A program made the translations under genes and the position numbers. This document shows, one piece after another, positions 1 through 6,904 of a stretch of 23,347 nucleotides of DNA (within the stretch, counting starts at the first letter, position 1; every line of letters begins with the position of its first letter). The notes beneath the pieces are model-generated. The model was not told the DNA's origin. It saw only the letters and a program-made list of their open reading frames with translations, and did no database searches. Source of the DNA: Ancylobacter novellus (GTDB lineage: Bacteria > Pseudomonadota > Alphaproteobacteria > Rhizobiales > Xanthobacteraceae); contig QFQD01000087.1 in the NCBI GenBank assembly GCA_003241485.1, positions 1 to 23,347 of the forward strand. Reading direction: 5' to 3'.

Positions 1-2741
1 ACCAGCAGGTCCGCCGCCGCGACGCGCGCGGTGAAGGCCTCGCCCGCGGCGAAGGCTTCGCCCTCCGCTCCGCCATAGGCGTGCGAAGCGCTGGCGAGAT
101 AGGCCGCGCCCAGCGCGTCGCGCTCGATGGGACACGCTCCAGAATCCAGCCCGGCGCCATAGGCGCCCGGCGCGGTGCCGAAGATGCGCGGCGCGCCCTC
201 GCCGGCCGCGCGCAGCGGGTTCTCCTCGGTGAGTTCGTCCCGCCGCGCCACCGCGCGCAGGGCCGCATCCAGCAGCGCGATCTGTGCCGGGAACAGGTCG
301 CGGAACAGGCCGGAAATGCGGAAGGTGACATCGACACGCGGACGCCCCAGCACGGCGGTCGGCAGCACCTCGATGCCGGTGACGCGGCCGGTCGCCGGGT
401 CCCATGTCGGCCGGGCGCCGATCAGCGCCAGACCCTGGGCGATCTCCTCGCCTCCCGTGCGCAGCGTCGCGCTCCCCCACAGGTCCAGCACCAGCGAACG
501 CGGCCAGTCACCATGGGCCTGCGCATAGGCGCGCAGCACTTCCTCGGCGCCGAGCCGCCCGAGGTCCATCGCGGTCGGCGTCGGCAGGCTGCGCGGATCG
601 GCGGTGAACAGGTTGCGCCCGGTGGGCATCACATCGGTGCGCCCGCACCCCGGCGCACCGGCGGGACCGGCCGCGACGCGCCGGCCGTCCAGCGCGGCGA
701 GCAACCCGTCGCGCTCGGCCTCCCCGCAGGCGCCGCGGCCATAGACATGGAACCCGTCCTTGAGCCGCATCTCCTTGATATCGCAGAGAAAGGCGTCGAT
801 CTGCTTCAACGCCTCGTCTGGCGCGGCATCGGCGGACAGGCCGGCATCGCGGGCAAAGCCGGTGCGGGCCGCCTCCTCGACGATGAGCCGCGCCAGAAGC
901 TCGCGCCGTCGGCGGTCAAGCCCCTCGGCCTGCGCATACTCGTCCACCAGCCGCTCCAGCTCCGCGCCCTCGTCAGTGAGGTCGGCTTTGAGCGTCGGCG
1001 GCGGGAGATGGCCGAGCGTGACGGCGGCGATGCGCCGCTTGGCCTGCGCCGCCTCGCCGGGATTGGAGACGATGAAGGGATAGACGACAGGCAGCGCGCC
1101 CAGCACCAGCTCGGGAAAGCACGCCTTGGTCAGCGCCACATGCTTGCCGGGCAGCCATTCCAGCGTGCCATGCGCGCCCATATGCACCAGCGCGTCGGCG
1201 CCGTGTTGCAGCCAGAGACCGAAGGCGACGAGGCCGTGGCGGGGCGGCAGAGCGGGATCGTGATACTGCGCGCGCCGGTCGGCATAGGAGCCGCGATCCG
1301 GCGCGATGGCGACGGTGATGTTCGCGCAGCGGCACGCCCGGAAACGAAAGGCGCCGTCCGCGAAATCGGGGTCCTCTTCCGGCGCGCCCCAGGCGGCGGT
1401 GATCGCGGCCACGGCCTCCGCAGGGAACGTGGCGAGGTGGGCCCGGTAGTTCGCCAGCGTCAGCGCCTCGTCATGCTGGGTCAGCGCGTCCAGTAGCGCC
1501 CTCTCATCGGTCGGCGTGTCCTCCACGCGATAGCCCGCCGCCGCCATATCCTCCAGTAGCGCCCGCACGCTGGCCGGCACGTCGAGGCCGACGGCCCAGC
1601 CGGTGCGGCCCGGCGCGCCGGCATATTCCGGCATCAGCACCGTCACCCGGCGCTCCTCGCGCGGTGTCGCCTGCAGGCGGACGAGTGCCGCCACACGGTC
1701 GGCCACCTGCGCGATCCGGTCCGGCTCCGGCCGGTTCGCCAACGCAGTGAAGCCGGGCACGGCGGGCATCTCCAGCGGCGCCTTGAACGAGAGCGCGCCG
1801 GCGAGCACGCGCCCGTCGAGTTCCGGCAGCACCACATGCATGGCGAGGTCCGCGCTGGTCAGGCCCCGCGCACCTTCGCCCCACGCCTCGCGCTTGGTGG
1901 TGGCGAGGATGGCCTGCAGCACCGGCACGCCGCAGGCATCGAGCACGGTCTCTTCGCCCGGATCGGCCGCGGCGAAGGCGGTGAGCGTGACCAGTGCGGC
2001 GGGCGAGGCCTGCGCCAGAGCCTGCTTGAGGAAGGCGATGGAGGAAGGCTCGCGCAGCGAGGCGACGAAGAGGGGGAGCGGCGCCAGCCCGCGCGCCGCC
2101 AGCGCGGCACACAGCGCGTCTACCGGCGCGGTATCGCCGGCCAGCCACATGGAACGATAGAAGATGATGGGAATGACGGGAGCGCCGGCCGCGCCCTGCG
2201 CGCTCGCGTAAAACCCCGCCAGCGGCACCGGCTCGGGCGGCGGTGCCTCCAGCTCGCGCCCGGCATATCCCGCCAGACGGCGGAGCAGCGCGCGCATATT
2301 GGCCGGACCACCGGCGCGGAAATAGCCGAGCAGCGCCTCCAGCTCCGCAGCCGGCAGGGTGGAGGCTTCCGCCAGCCGGGGGTCGTCGCGGTCCTCGCCC
2401 GGCAGCACGGCGAGTTTGAACCCGCGCGCGCGCGCCTCGGCGCCCAGCCGCTCGACGCCATAGCGCCACCAGTCCAGCCCGCCGAGCAGGCGCACCACCA
2501 CGATGCGGGCGTGGCTCCCCACGGCGTCGATCCACAGGTCCACCGACATCGGGTGCCGCAGATCGCGCAGATTGGCGAGGCGCAGGCTCGGCAGCGTCGC
2601 CTCGGCCTGCTGCGCCCCGGCGAGGGCGCCGAGGTCGCTGTCGGTGAAGGAGAGCACCACCACCTCGCCCGGCGTCTGGCCGAGATCGACCGGCTCGACG
2701 AGATCGTCGAGGCTGGTGGAGGTGGTGGTGAGGATGTGCAT
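1..2741 (-). CDS. cobN: Cobaltochelatase subunit CobN (partial; C-terminus beyond window start)
   Basis: CobN is the large ATP-dependent subunit of aerobic cobaltochelatase. With CobS and CobT it inserts Co2+ into hydrogenobyrinic acid a,c-diamide in the cytoplasm. The minus-strand frame begins at ATG 2741 and stays open to base 1, giving 913 codons. Known CobN proteins are about 1,250-1,280 residues, so roughly the last quarter is missing. The N-terminus reads MHILTTTSTSLDDL. A hallmark CobN/BchH-type segment HMGAHGTLEWLPGK lies near residues 520-533, followed by VVYPFIVSNPGEAAQAKRR. The gene starts 4 nt after the cobW stop, so the two are probably co-transcribed from the riboswitch-controlled promoter upstream of cobW. 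cobS and cobT are not in the window. No frameshift was seen in this frame. Confidence 0.96.
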   Translation of the reverse strand, partial: MHILTTTSTSLDDLVEPVDLGQTPGEVVVLSFTDSDLGALAGAQQAEATLPSLRLANLRDLRHPMSVDLWIDAVGSHARIVVVRLLGGLDWWRYGVERLGAEARARGFKLAVLPGEDRDDPRLAEASTLPAAELEALLGYFRAGGPANMRALLRRLAGYAGRELEAPPPEPVPLAGFYASAQGAAGAPVIPIIFYRSMWLAGDTAPVDALCAALAARGLAPLPLFVASLREPSSIAFLKQALAQASPAALVTLTAFAAADPGEETVLDACGVPVLQAILATTKREAWGEGARGLTSADLAMHVVLPELDGRVLAGALSFKAPLEMPAVPGFTALANRPEPDRIAQVADRVAALVRLQATPREERRVTVLMPEYAGAPGRTGWAVGLDVPASVRALLEDMAAAGYRVEDTPTDERALLDALTQHDEALTLANYRAHLATFPAEAVAAITAAWGAPEEDPDFADGAFRFRACRCANITVAIAPDRGSYADRRAQYHDPALPPRHGLVAFGLWLQHGADALVHMGAHGTLEWLPGKHVALTKACFPELVLGALPVVYPFIVSNPGEAAQAKRRIAAVTLGHLPPPTLKADLTDEGAELERLVDEYAQAEGLDRRRRELLARLIVEEAARTGFARDAGLSADAAPDEALKQIDAFLCDIKEMRLKDGFHVYGRGACGEAERDGLLAALDGRRVAAGPAGAPGCGRTDVMPTGRNLFTADPRSLPTPTAMDLGRLGAEEVLRAYAQAHGDWPRSLVLDLWGSATLRTGGEEIAQGLALIGARPTWDPATGRVTGIEVLPTAVLGRPRVDVTFRISGLFRDLFPAQIALLDAALRAVARRDELTEENPLRAAGEGAPRIFGTAPGAYGAGLDSGACPIERDALGAAYLASASHAYGGAEGEAFAAGEAFTARVAAADLL

Positions 2742-2745
2742 CGGC

Positions 2746-3825
2746 TCAGGCGGCGACGGGCGCGTCGTGCCCGGCGAGGATCGCCTCCACCTTGGCGCGG
2801 TCCAGCCCCTTGAGGCCTATGGCAACCAGCCGGCCCGCACGCGGCGTGCCGCCCCATGCGCGCTCATAGTGGTGGTCGACGCGCGGACCGACCGCCTGCA
2901 CCAAGAGGCGCATCGGCTTGCCGGCGACGGCGAGGAAGCCCTTCACCCGCAGCACGTCCGCCTCCTCGGCGGCGCGGGCGACGCGCTCGGCGAACACCGC
3001 GGGGTCGATGATCTCCGGCACGTCCACCACGAAGCTGTCGAAGTCGTCGTGATCGTGGTCCAGCTCGTCGTCATGGTGGGTCTTGCGGTTCTCGATGTCG
3101 TCCTCGGTGCCGATGCCGAGACCCATGAGAATGGCGGGGTCGATCCGCCCGCCGGTGACGCTCACCACCTGAACGCCCTTGGGCAGTTCGGCATCGAGCG
3201 CGGCGCGGGCACGAACCGCGCCTTCCGTGTCGATGAGGTCGCCCTTGGTGAGGATGACGAGGTCGGCGCAGGCGATCTGGTCGTCGAACACTTCCTCGAT
3301 CGGGTCGTCATGATCCAGCGAGGCATCGGCCGCGCGCTGCTCGCCGAGCGCATCATGGTCATGCGCCACGCGGCCGGCGGCCAGCGCTTCGCCGTCCACC
3401 ACCGCGACCACGCCGTCCACCGTCACCCGGCTGCGGATCGCGGGCCACTGGAAGGCCTGCACCAGCGGCTTGGGCAGCGCGAGGCCGGAGGTTTCGATCA
3501 GGATGTGGTCGACCTTCGGCACGCGGGAGAGGATGGCATCGAGCGCCGGCACGAAATCGTCGGCGACGGTGCAGCAGATGCAGCCATTGGCCAATTCGAC
3601 GATGTTCTCCTCCGGGCAGGTCTCGATGCCGCATCCCTTCAGGATCTCGCCATCGATGCCGACATCCCCGAACTCGTTGACGATCACCGCGAGCCGCTTG
3701 CCCTTCACATTCTCCAGCACATGGCGGATCAGCGTCGTCTTGCCCGAGCCGAGGAAGCCGGTGACGATGGTGCAAGGCACCCGCGCGAGGCTGGTCGAGT
3801 TGGTGCTGGTTGCGGGGGTCGTCAT
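2746..3825 (-). CDS. cobW: CobW, COG0523 G3E-family GTPase / metallochaperone
   Basis: A 359-residue cytoplasmic GTPase of the CobW/COG0523 family, thought to deliver cobalt during aerobic cobalamin synthesis. Visible motifs are the P-loop GFLGSGKT at residues 23-30, the metal-binding CxCC motif (CICC, 82-85), the Walker B-like ETSG at 111-114 and the guanine-specificity motif TKGD at 193-196, a variant of NKxD. A His/Asp-rich linker at 250-261 (HHDDELDHDHDD) precedes the C-terminal CobW domain. The stop lies 4 nt before cobN, as in many cobW-cobN operons. A GGAG ribosome-binding site precedes ATG 3825. The leader carries a cobalamin riboswitch, so expression should fall when B12 is plentiful. 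Confidence 0.96.
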   Translation of the reverse strand: MTTPATSTNSTSLARVPCTIVTGFLGSGKTTLIRHVLENVKGKRLAVIVNEFGDVGIDGEILKGCGIETCPEENIVELANGCICCTVADDFVPALDAILSRVPKVDHILIETSGLALPKPLVQAFQWPAIRSRVTVDGVVAVVDGEALAAGRVAHDHDALGEQRAADASLDHDDPIEEVFDDQIACADLVILTKGDLIDTEGAVRARAALDAELPKGVQVVSVTGGRIDPAILMGLGIGTEDDIENRKTHHDDELDHDHDDFDSFVVDVPEIIDPAVFAERVARAAEEADVLRVKGFLAVAGKPMRLLVQAVGPRVDHHYERAWGGTPRAGRLVAIGLKGLDRAKVEAILAGHDAPVAA

Positions 3826-3870
3826 GCGGCGTCTCCACGAAAGCCAAATTGGTCCACGGGATGCGCCGGT

Positions 3871-3888
3871 CGCGGAGGAACCTCCGCG
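3871..3888 (-). promoter_or_regulatory. Perfect hairpin in the cobW leader (candidate expression platform)
   Basis: An 8-bp perfect inverted repeat (CGCGGAGG / CCTCCGCG, 2-nt spacer) lies between the cobW riboswitch and the cobW start. The right arm contains CCTCC, which could pair with the GGAG ribosome-binding site of cobW. A second short stem (GGGGG / CCCCC) lies at 3896-3909. Neither stem is followed by a U-run, so control of translation looks more likely than intrinsic termination. That role is inferred. Confidence 0.4.
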
Positions 3889-3956
3889 CGAAGCCGGGGG
3901 ATAGCCCCCAATGGCTCTACCCGTTCGCCGGGCACCCCGCCGGCAAACGCGACCGA

Positions 3957-4141
3957 ATCGACGGCAGGTCTCCTGGCTCGCGGGTCCTCGCCCTCGTCGC
4001 CGCCTTCCCGGAGTTGGCTCCAGTGGCTTATGGCGTGGGCTCGCCGCTTACAGTTGCGGGGGCAGCCGCGGAATAGGGCGCATGAAGCACCCGGCACCGC
4101 ATTCCCTCTTCGTCCCTCCCCGGAAGGAGGAAACCGTCGAT
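3957..4141 (-). promoter_or_regulatory. Cobalamin (AdoCbl-type) riboswitch upstream of cobW
   Basis: Read on the minus strand, the element opens with ATCGACGG (4141-4134) and closes with its exact complement CCGTCGAT (3964-3957), forming an 8-bp P1 stem. Inside are the family landmarks: CCCCCGCAACTGTAAGCGG, GCCACTGG, GGGAAGGCG, and the B12 box AGCCAGGAGACCTGCC next to P1. These match the cobalamin riboswitch family in order and spacing. It should sense coenzyme B12 and repress cobW-cobN. The 38-nt core at 4037-4074 is identical to that of the divergent riboswitch at 4235-4428. Confidence 0.95.
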
Positions 4142-4148
4142 CCCGGCC

Positions 4149-4177
4149 ACTAAAGGAGCGCGGGGTGTGAATGTCAA
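4149..4177 (-). promoter_or_regulatory. Predicted sigma-70 promoter for the cobW riboswitch-cobW-cobN unit
   Basis: On the minus strand a perfect -35 TTGACA (4177-4172) is followed after 17 nt by a -10-like TTTAGT (4154-4149). Transcription would then start a few bases before the riboswitch P1 stem at 4141. The position fits well, but this is pattern matching only. Confidence 0.5.
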
Positions 4178-4198
4178 ACCGGCAGCTCGTCATCGCCA

Positions 4199-4226
4199 TT
4201 GCAGCACGGCGCCCGGTCGCTATAGT
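4199..4226 (+). promoter_or_regulatory. Predicted sigma-70 promoter for the cbtB riboswitch-cbtB operon
   Basis: TTGCAG (4199-4204) and TATAGT (4221-4226) are separated by 16 nt. The predicted transcription start is close to 4235, where the P1 stem of the downstream riboswitch begins. This matches the geometry of the divergent promoter on the other strand. Confidence 0.45.
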
Positions 4227-4234
4227 CGCGCGAT

Positions 4235-4428
4235 GTCGTCGGTTCCCGTGAGGCGCACGGGACGCAAGACGGGAACGCGGTGGGGCGGAAACCTTGAAAA
4301 GGTGGACGCCGATTCCGCGGCTGCCCCCGCAACTGTAAGCGGCGAGCCCCTCTCCATCAGCCACTGGCGTTCGCGCCGGGAAGGCGGAGACGGGCCGAGA
4401 CCCGCGAGCCAGGAGACCGGCCGTCGAC
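4235..4428 (+). promoter_or_regulatory. Cobalamin (AdoCbl-type) riboswitch upstream of cbtB
   Basis: P1 is formed by GTCGTCGG (4235-4242) and CCGTCGAC (4421-4428), with one T:T mismatch. The core holds CCCCCGCAACTGTAAGCGG, GCCACTGG, GGGAAGGCGG and a B12 box AGCCAGGAGACCGGCC that differs from the cobW copy at one base. It should make cobalt uptake and the downstream cobalamin genes responsive to coenzyme B12. Confidence 0.95.
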
Positions 4429-4439
4429 GCCACCGCAAC

Positions 4440-4465
4440 GGCCCTCGGGTGGAGGGCCAAGGAGA
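4440..4465 (+). promoter_or_regulatory. Hairpin abutting the cbtB ribosome-binding site
   Basis: A perfect 7-bp stem GGCCCTC / GAGGGCC (4440-4446 and 4452-4458) with a 5-nt loop ends directly at the Shine-Dalgarno sequence AAGGAGA (4459-4465). The cbtB ATG is at 4473. The tight placement suggests it is part of the riboswitch expression platform. No U-run follows, so it is not an intrinsic terminator. Confidence 0.45.
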
Positions 4466-4472
4466 CTGGACC

Positions 4473-4658
4473 ATGAATACCCCGCACAGCCACGGCGTGG
4501 CTGCCTCCCACGATTCGATCCTCGCGCGCGCGCTCCCCATCACCTTCGCCGCCCTGCTCGGCGTGTTCGTGCTCGGCGGCGTGGGCTTCTCCCACATCAG
4601 CGCCGTGCACAATGCGACGCACGACGTCCGGCACGCCAACGCCTTCCCCTGCCACTGA
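4473..4658 (+). CDS. cbtB: CbtB, small subunit of the B12-linked cobalt transporter
   Basis: A 61-residue inner-membrane protein of the CbtB family, which works with CbtA in predicted cobalt uptake. It has a His-containing N-terminus, one transmembrane helix at about residues 21-40 (LPITFAALLGVFVLGGVGFS), and a His-rich C-terminal tail (HNATHDVRHANAFPCH) typical of the family and likely to bind metal. ATG 4473 is supported by a good Shine-Dalgarno sequence (AAGGAGA) 7 nt upstream. It is the first gene behind the plus-strand cobalamin riboswitch and lies 19 nt before cbtA. Confidence 0.93.
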   Translation: MNTPHSHGVAASHDSILARALPITFAALLGVFVLGGVGFSHISAVHNATHDVRHANAFPCH

Positions 4659-4677
4659 CCGTGAGGGGACGCGCATC

Positions 4678-5403
4678 ATGTCGCTTTTCAGGACGATTCT
4701 GTTCGTCGCGGCGCTGGCCGGCATCGGCACGGGCCTTGTCGGCTCCGCCATCCATCTCTTCGCCACCGTCCCGCTGATCCTGCAGGCGGAGACCTTCGAG
4801 ACCGCGGGCGCGGACGCCGCTCCCGCGGAGGCCGCGCCACACGAGCATGCACCCGGCGCCGCCGCGCACGAGCATGCCCATGACGCGGACGAATGGGGTC
4901 CCGCCGACGGGATCGAGCGCAACGGCCTCACCGTGATCTTCACCGTGCTCACCGGCTTCGGCTTCGGCCTCTTGCTGGTGGCGGCGAGCGAGCTCGCGGG
5001 CGGGCTTAAGAGCTGGCACCAGGGCGTGATCTGGGGCCTGGCGGGCTTTGCCGCCTTCACCCTCGCGCCCGGCCTCGGCCTGCCGCCGGAACTTCCCGCC
5101 ATGCCCGCCGCCGATCTCGTTGCCCGGCAGGTCTGGTGGATCGGCACGGTCGCGGCGACCGCCGGCGGGCTCGCGCTCCTCGCCTTCGGCCGCTCGCCTC
5201 TGCTGGCGGTGCTCGGCGTCGCGCTCATCCTCGCGCCGCATGTCATCGGCGCACCGCAGCCTGACAGCCATGAGAGCCCGATCCCGGAATCGCTGCACCA
5301 CAGCTTCATCGTGGCGAGCGTGATGACGAGCTTCGTGTTCTGGGCGCTGCTCGGCGGCCTCGCCGGCTGGCTGCGCCCGCGCCTTGCCGGCACGGCGGCC
5401 TGA
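4678..5403 (+). CDS. cbtA: CbtA, cobalt transporter membrane subunit
   Basis: A 241-residue polytopic inner-membrane protein of the CbtA family. About five hydrophobic segments are visible: MSLFRTILFVAALAGIGTGL, a helix around LTVIFTVLTGFGFGLLLVAA, one after SWHQGVIWGLAGF, one around WIGTVAATAGGLALLAFG, and a C-terminal helix before GLAGWLRPRL. Between helices 1 and 2 is a His-rich segment (HEHAPGAAAHEHAHD), probably a metal-binding loop. A conserved HHSF motif precedes the last helix. The start at 4678 follows a GAGGGG ribosome-binding site; upstream in-frame codons overlap cbtB and were not used. It is co-transcribed with cbtB and the next gene starts 8 nt after its stop. Confidence 0.93.
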   Translation: MSLFRTILFVAALAGIGTGLVGSAIHLFATVPLILQAETFETAGADAAPAEAAPHEHAPGAAAHEHAHDADEWGPADGIERNGLTVIFTVLTGFGFGLLLVAASELAGGLKSWHQGVIWGLAGFAAFTLAPGLGLPPELPAMPAADLVARQVWWIGTVAATAGGLALLAFGRSPLLAVLGVALILAPHVIGAPQPDSHESPIPESLHHSFIVASVMTSFVFWALLGGLAGWLRPRLAGTAA

Positions 5404-5411
5404 GCGCCCTT

Positions 5412-5915
5412 ATGGGCCTGACCCTTGTCCTCGGCGGTGCTCGCTCCGGCAAGAGCCGGCACGCCGAGGAGCTTGTCGAAGCACTGCCGCCGCCGTGGAG
5501 CTATCTCGCGACCGGACAGGCCTATGACGACGAGATGGTGGAGCGCATCGCGCTCCACCGCGCGCGGCGCGGCGCGGGCTGGGTGACGCTCGACGCGCCG
5601 CACGAGCTTGCCGCCTCGCTGCGCGACCTGCCAGCCGGCCGGCCCGTGCTGGTCGACTGCCTCACCCTCTGGCTAACCAACCGCCTCCTCGCCGAGGCCG
5701 ATCTGGCCATGGAAAGCGCCGCCTTGGTGGAGGCGCTTGCCGCCCATCACGGTCCGGTCGTTGCCGTGTCCAACGAGACCGGGCTCGGCATCGTGCCCGA
5801 CAATGCGCTCGCCCGCCGCTTCCGCGATGCGCAGGGCCGGCTGAACCAGATGGTGGCCGCACGCGCCGACACGGTGATCTTCATGGTCGCCGGCCTGCCG
5901 ATGAAAGTGAAATGA
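5412..5915 (+). CDS. cobU: Adenosylcobinamide kinase / adenosylcobinamide-phosphate guanylyltransferase (CobU/CobP)
   Basis: A 167-residue bifunctional cytoplasmic enzyme. It phosphorylates adenosylcobinamide and transfers GMP to it, preparing the corrinoid for attachment of the lower ligand. It is called CobP in the aerobic-pathway nomenclature. Motifs are the P-loop GGARSGKS at residues 8-15, the RARRGAGWVTLD segment, DCLTLWLTN, ETGLGIVP, and the C-terminal RDAQGRLNQMVA and VAGLPMKVK. The length is close to the usual 170-180 residues. The stop overlaps the cobO start as ATGA, which indicates translational coupling. Confidence 0.95.
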   Translation: MGLTLVLGGARSGKSRHAEELVEALPPPWSYLATGQAYDDEMVERIALHRARRGAGWVTLDAPHELAASLRDLPAGRPVLVDCLTLWLTNRLLAEADLAMESAALVEALAAHHGPVVAVSNETGLGIVPDNALARRFRDAQGRLNQMVAARADTVIFMVAGLPMKVK

Positions 5916-6529
5916 TGCCCGATATTTCCGAGGAAGACGCCGCGCGCCATCGCGCCAAGATGGAAAAGCGCAAGGCGGTGCAGGACGCGGAAGTCGCGGA
6001 AAAGACGGTCGAGAAAGGCCTGCTGATCGTCCACACCGGCGCCGGCAAGGGCAAGTCGACCGCCGCCTTCGGCCTCGCCTTGCGCGTACTCGGCCATGGC
6101 GGGCGCGTCGGCGTGGTGCAGTTCATCAAGGGCGCCTGGCACTCGGCCGAGCGCGACGCGCTGGAGACCTTCGGCCCGCGCGTCGAATGGCATTCCATGG
6201 GCGAGGGTTTCACCTGGGAGACGCAGGACCTCGCCCGCGACATCGCCAGCGCCCGCAAGGCGTGGGAGAAGGCGTGCGAACTGATGGCGGACGAGAGCAT
6301 CGGGCTCGTCATCCTCGACGAACTCAACATCGCGCTGCGCTACGACTACCTGCCGCTTGAGGAGGTGTTGGCGCCGCTCGCCTCCCGGCGCGCCGGGCTC
6401 CACGTCGTCATTACCGGCCGCAATGCCAAGCCCGCGCTGATCGAGGCGGCCGATCTCGTCACCGAGATGGGCCTCGTGAAGCACCACTTCAAAGCCGGGG
6501 TGAAGGCGCAGAAGGGCATCGAGTTCTGA
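5912..6529 (+). CDS. cobO: Cob(I)yrinic acid a,c-diamide adenosyltransferase
   Basis: A 205-residue BtuR/CobO/CobA-type ATP:corrinoid adenosyltransferase. It transfers the 5'-deoxyadenosyl group of ATP to cob(I)yrinic acid a,c-diamide. The sequence shows the P-loop GAGKGKST at residues 43-50, VGVVQFIKGAW near 66-76, EGFTWETQD near 98-106, the DELN motif at 136-139, and the terminal motif KHHFKAGVKAQKGIEF. The start overlaps the cobU stop by 4 nt; a second ATG lies in frame at 5915. It is part of the riboswitch-led operon. Confidence 0.96.
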   Translation: MMPDISEEDAARHRAKMEKRKAVQDAEVAEKTVEKGLLIVHTGAGKGKSTAAFGLALRVLGHGGRVGVVQFIKGAWHSAERDALETFGPRVEWHSMGEGFTWETQDLARDIASARKAWEKACELMADESIGLVILDELNIALRYDYLPLEEVLAPLASRRAGLHVVITGRNAKPALIEAADLVTEMGLVKHHFKAGVKAQKGIEF

Positions 6530-6654
6530 TGCGCGCGGAAGCGTGATGAGGCGAGCGATTTGCGTCCTGCGATCTCGCAATTTCGCCGGGGGCTCCCTAT
6601 CTCACAGGGGACGCCGGATATCGCGGCGTGGCTTGTTCACGGAGAAACGCTTCG

Positions 6655-6879
6655 ATGCGTTCCACCCCTGTCGCTTATCTGTTCTGGTTCTTCGGCCTGA
6701 TCGGCATTTGCGGCATCCATCGCTTCTATACCGGCCGCTACTGGACCGGCGCGCTCTGGCTGCTGACGCTTGGACTTCTGGGCATCGGTCAGATCATCGA
6801 CCTGTTCCTGATCCCCGGCATGGTGCGCGAGGCCAATCTCGAACGCCGCGTGGACTATCTGGAAGCCCGGCGCGGCTGA
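6655..6879 (+). CDS. TM2-domain membrane protein within the cob operon
   Basis: A 74-residue protein with the TM2 domain pattern: a first hydrophobic helix (PVAYLFWFFGLIGICG), the short conserved turn HRFYTGRYWTG, and a second helix (ALWLLTLGLLGIGQIIDLFLIP), followed by a charged C-terminal tail. TM2 proteins have no agreed biochemical function. ATG 6655 is chosen because GGAGA lies 9 nt upstream; an earlier in-frame start at 6628 has no such site. It lies 125 nt after cobO and 25 nt before cobQ, on the same strand. A cobalamin-related role is possible from position only. Confidence 0.85.
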   Translation: MRSTPVAYLFWFFGLIGICGIHRFYTGRYWTGALWLLTLGLLGIGQIIDLFLIPGMVREANLERRVDYLEARRG

Positions 6880-6904
6880 GCCGTCGCCTCGTGGAGGGCG
6901 TGCG

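Noticed and set aside
81..1496. Long plus-strand open frame of 471 codons
   Set aside because: It lies antisense to cobN. Its translation is rich in Arg, Gly, Ala and Gln with no recognisable domain, as expected for a GC-rich shadow frame, whereas the minus strand reads as clear CobN.
2503..4170. Plus-strand open frame of 555 codons across cobW and its leader
   Set aside because: It is antisense to cobW and the cobW riboswitch, both strongly supported. The translation has no family resemblance.
3822..5603. Minus-strand open frame of 593 codons over the riboswitches and cbtBA
   Set aside because: It runs across two riboswitches and antisense to cbtB, cbtA and part of cobU. Composition is typical of a shadow frame.
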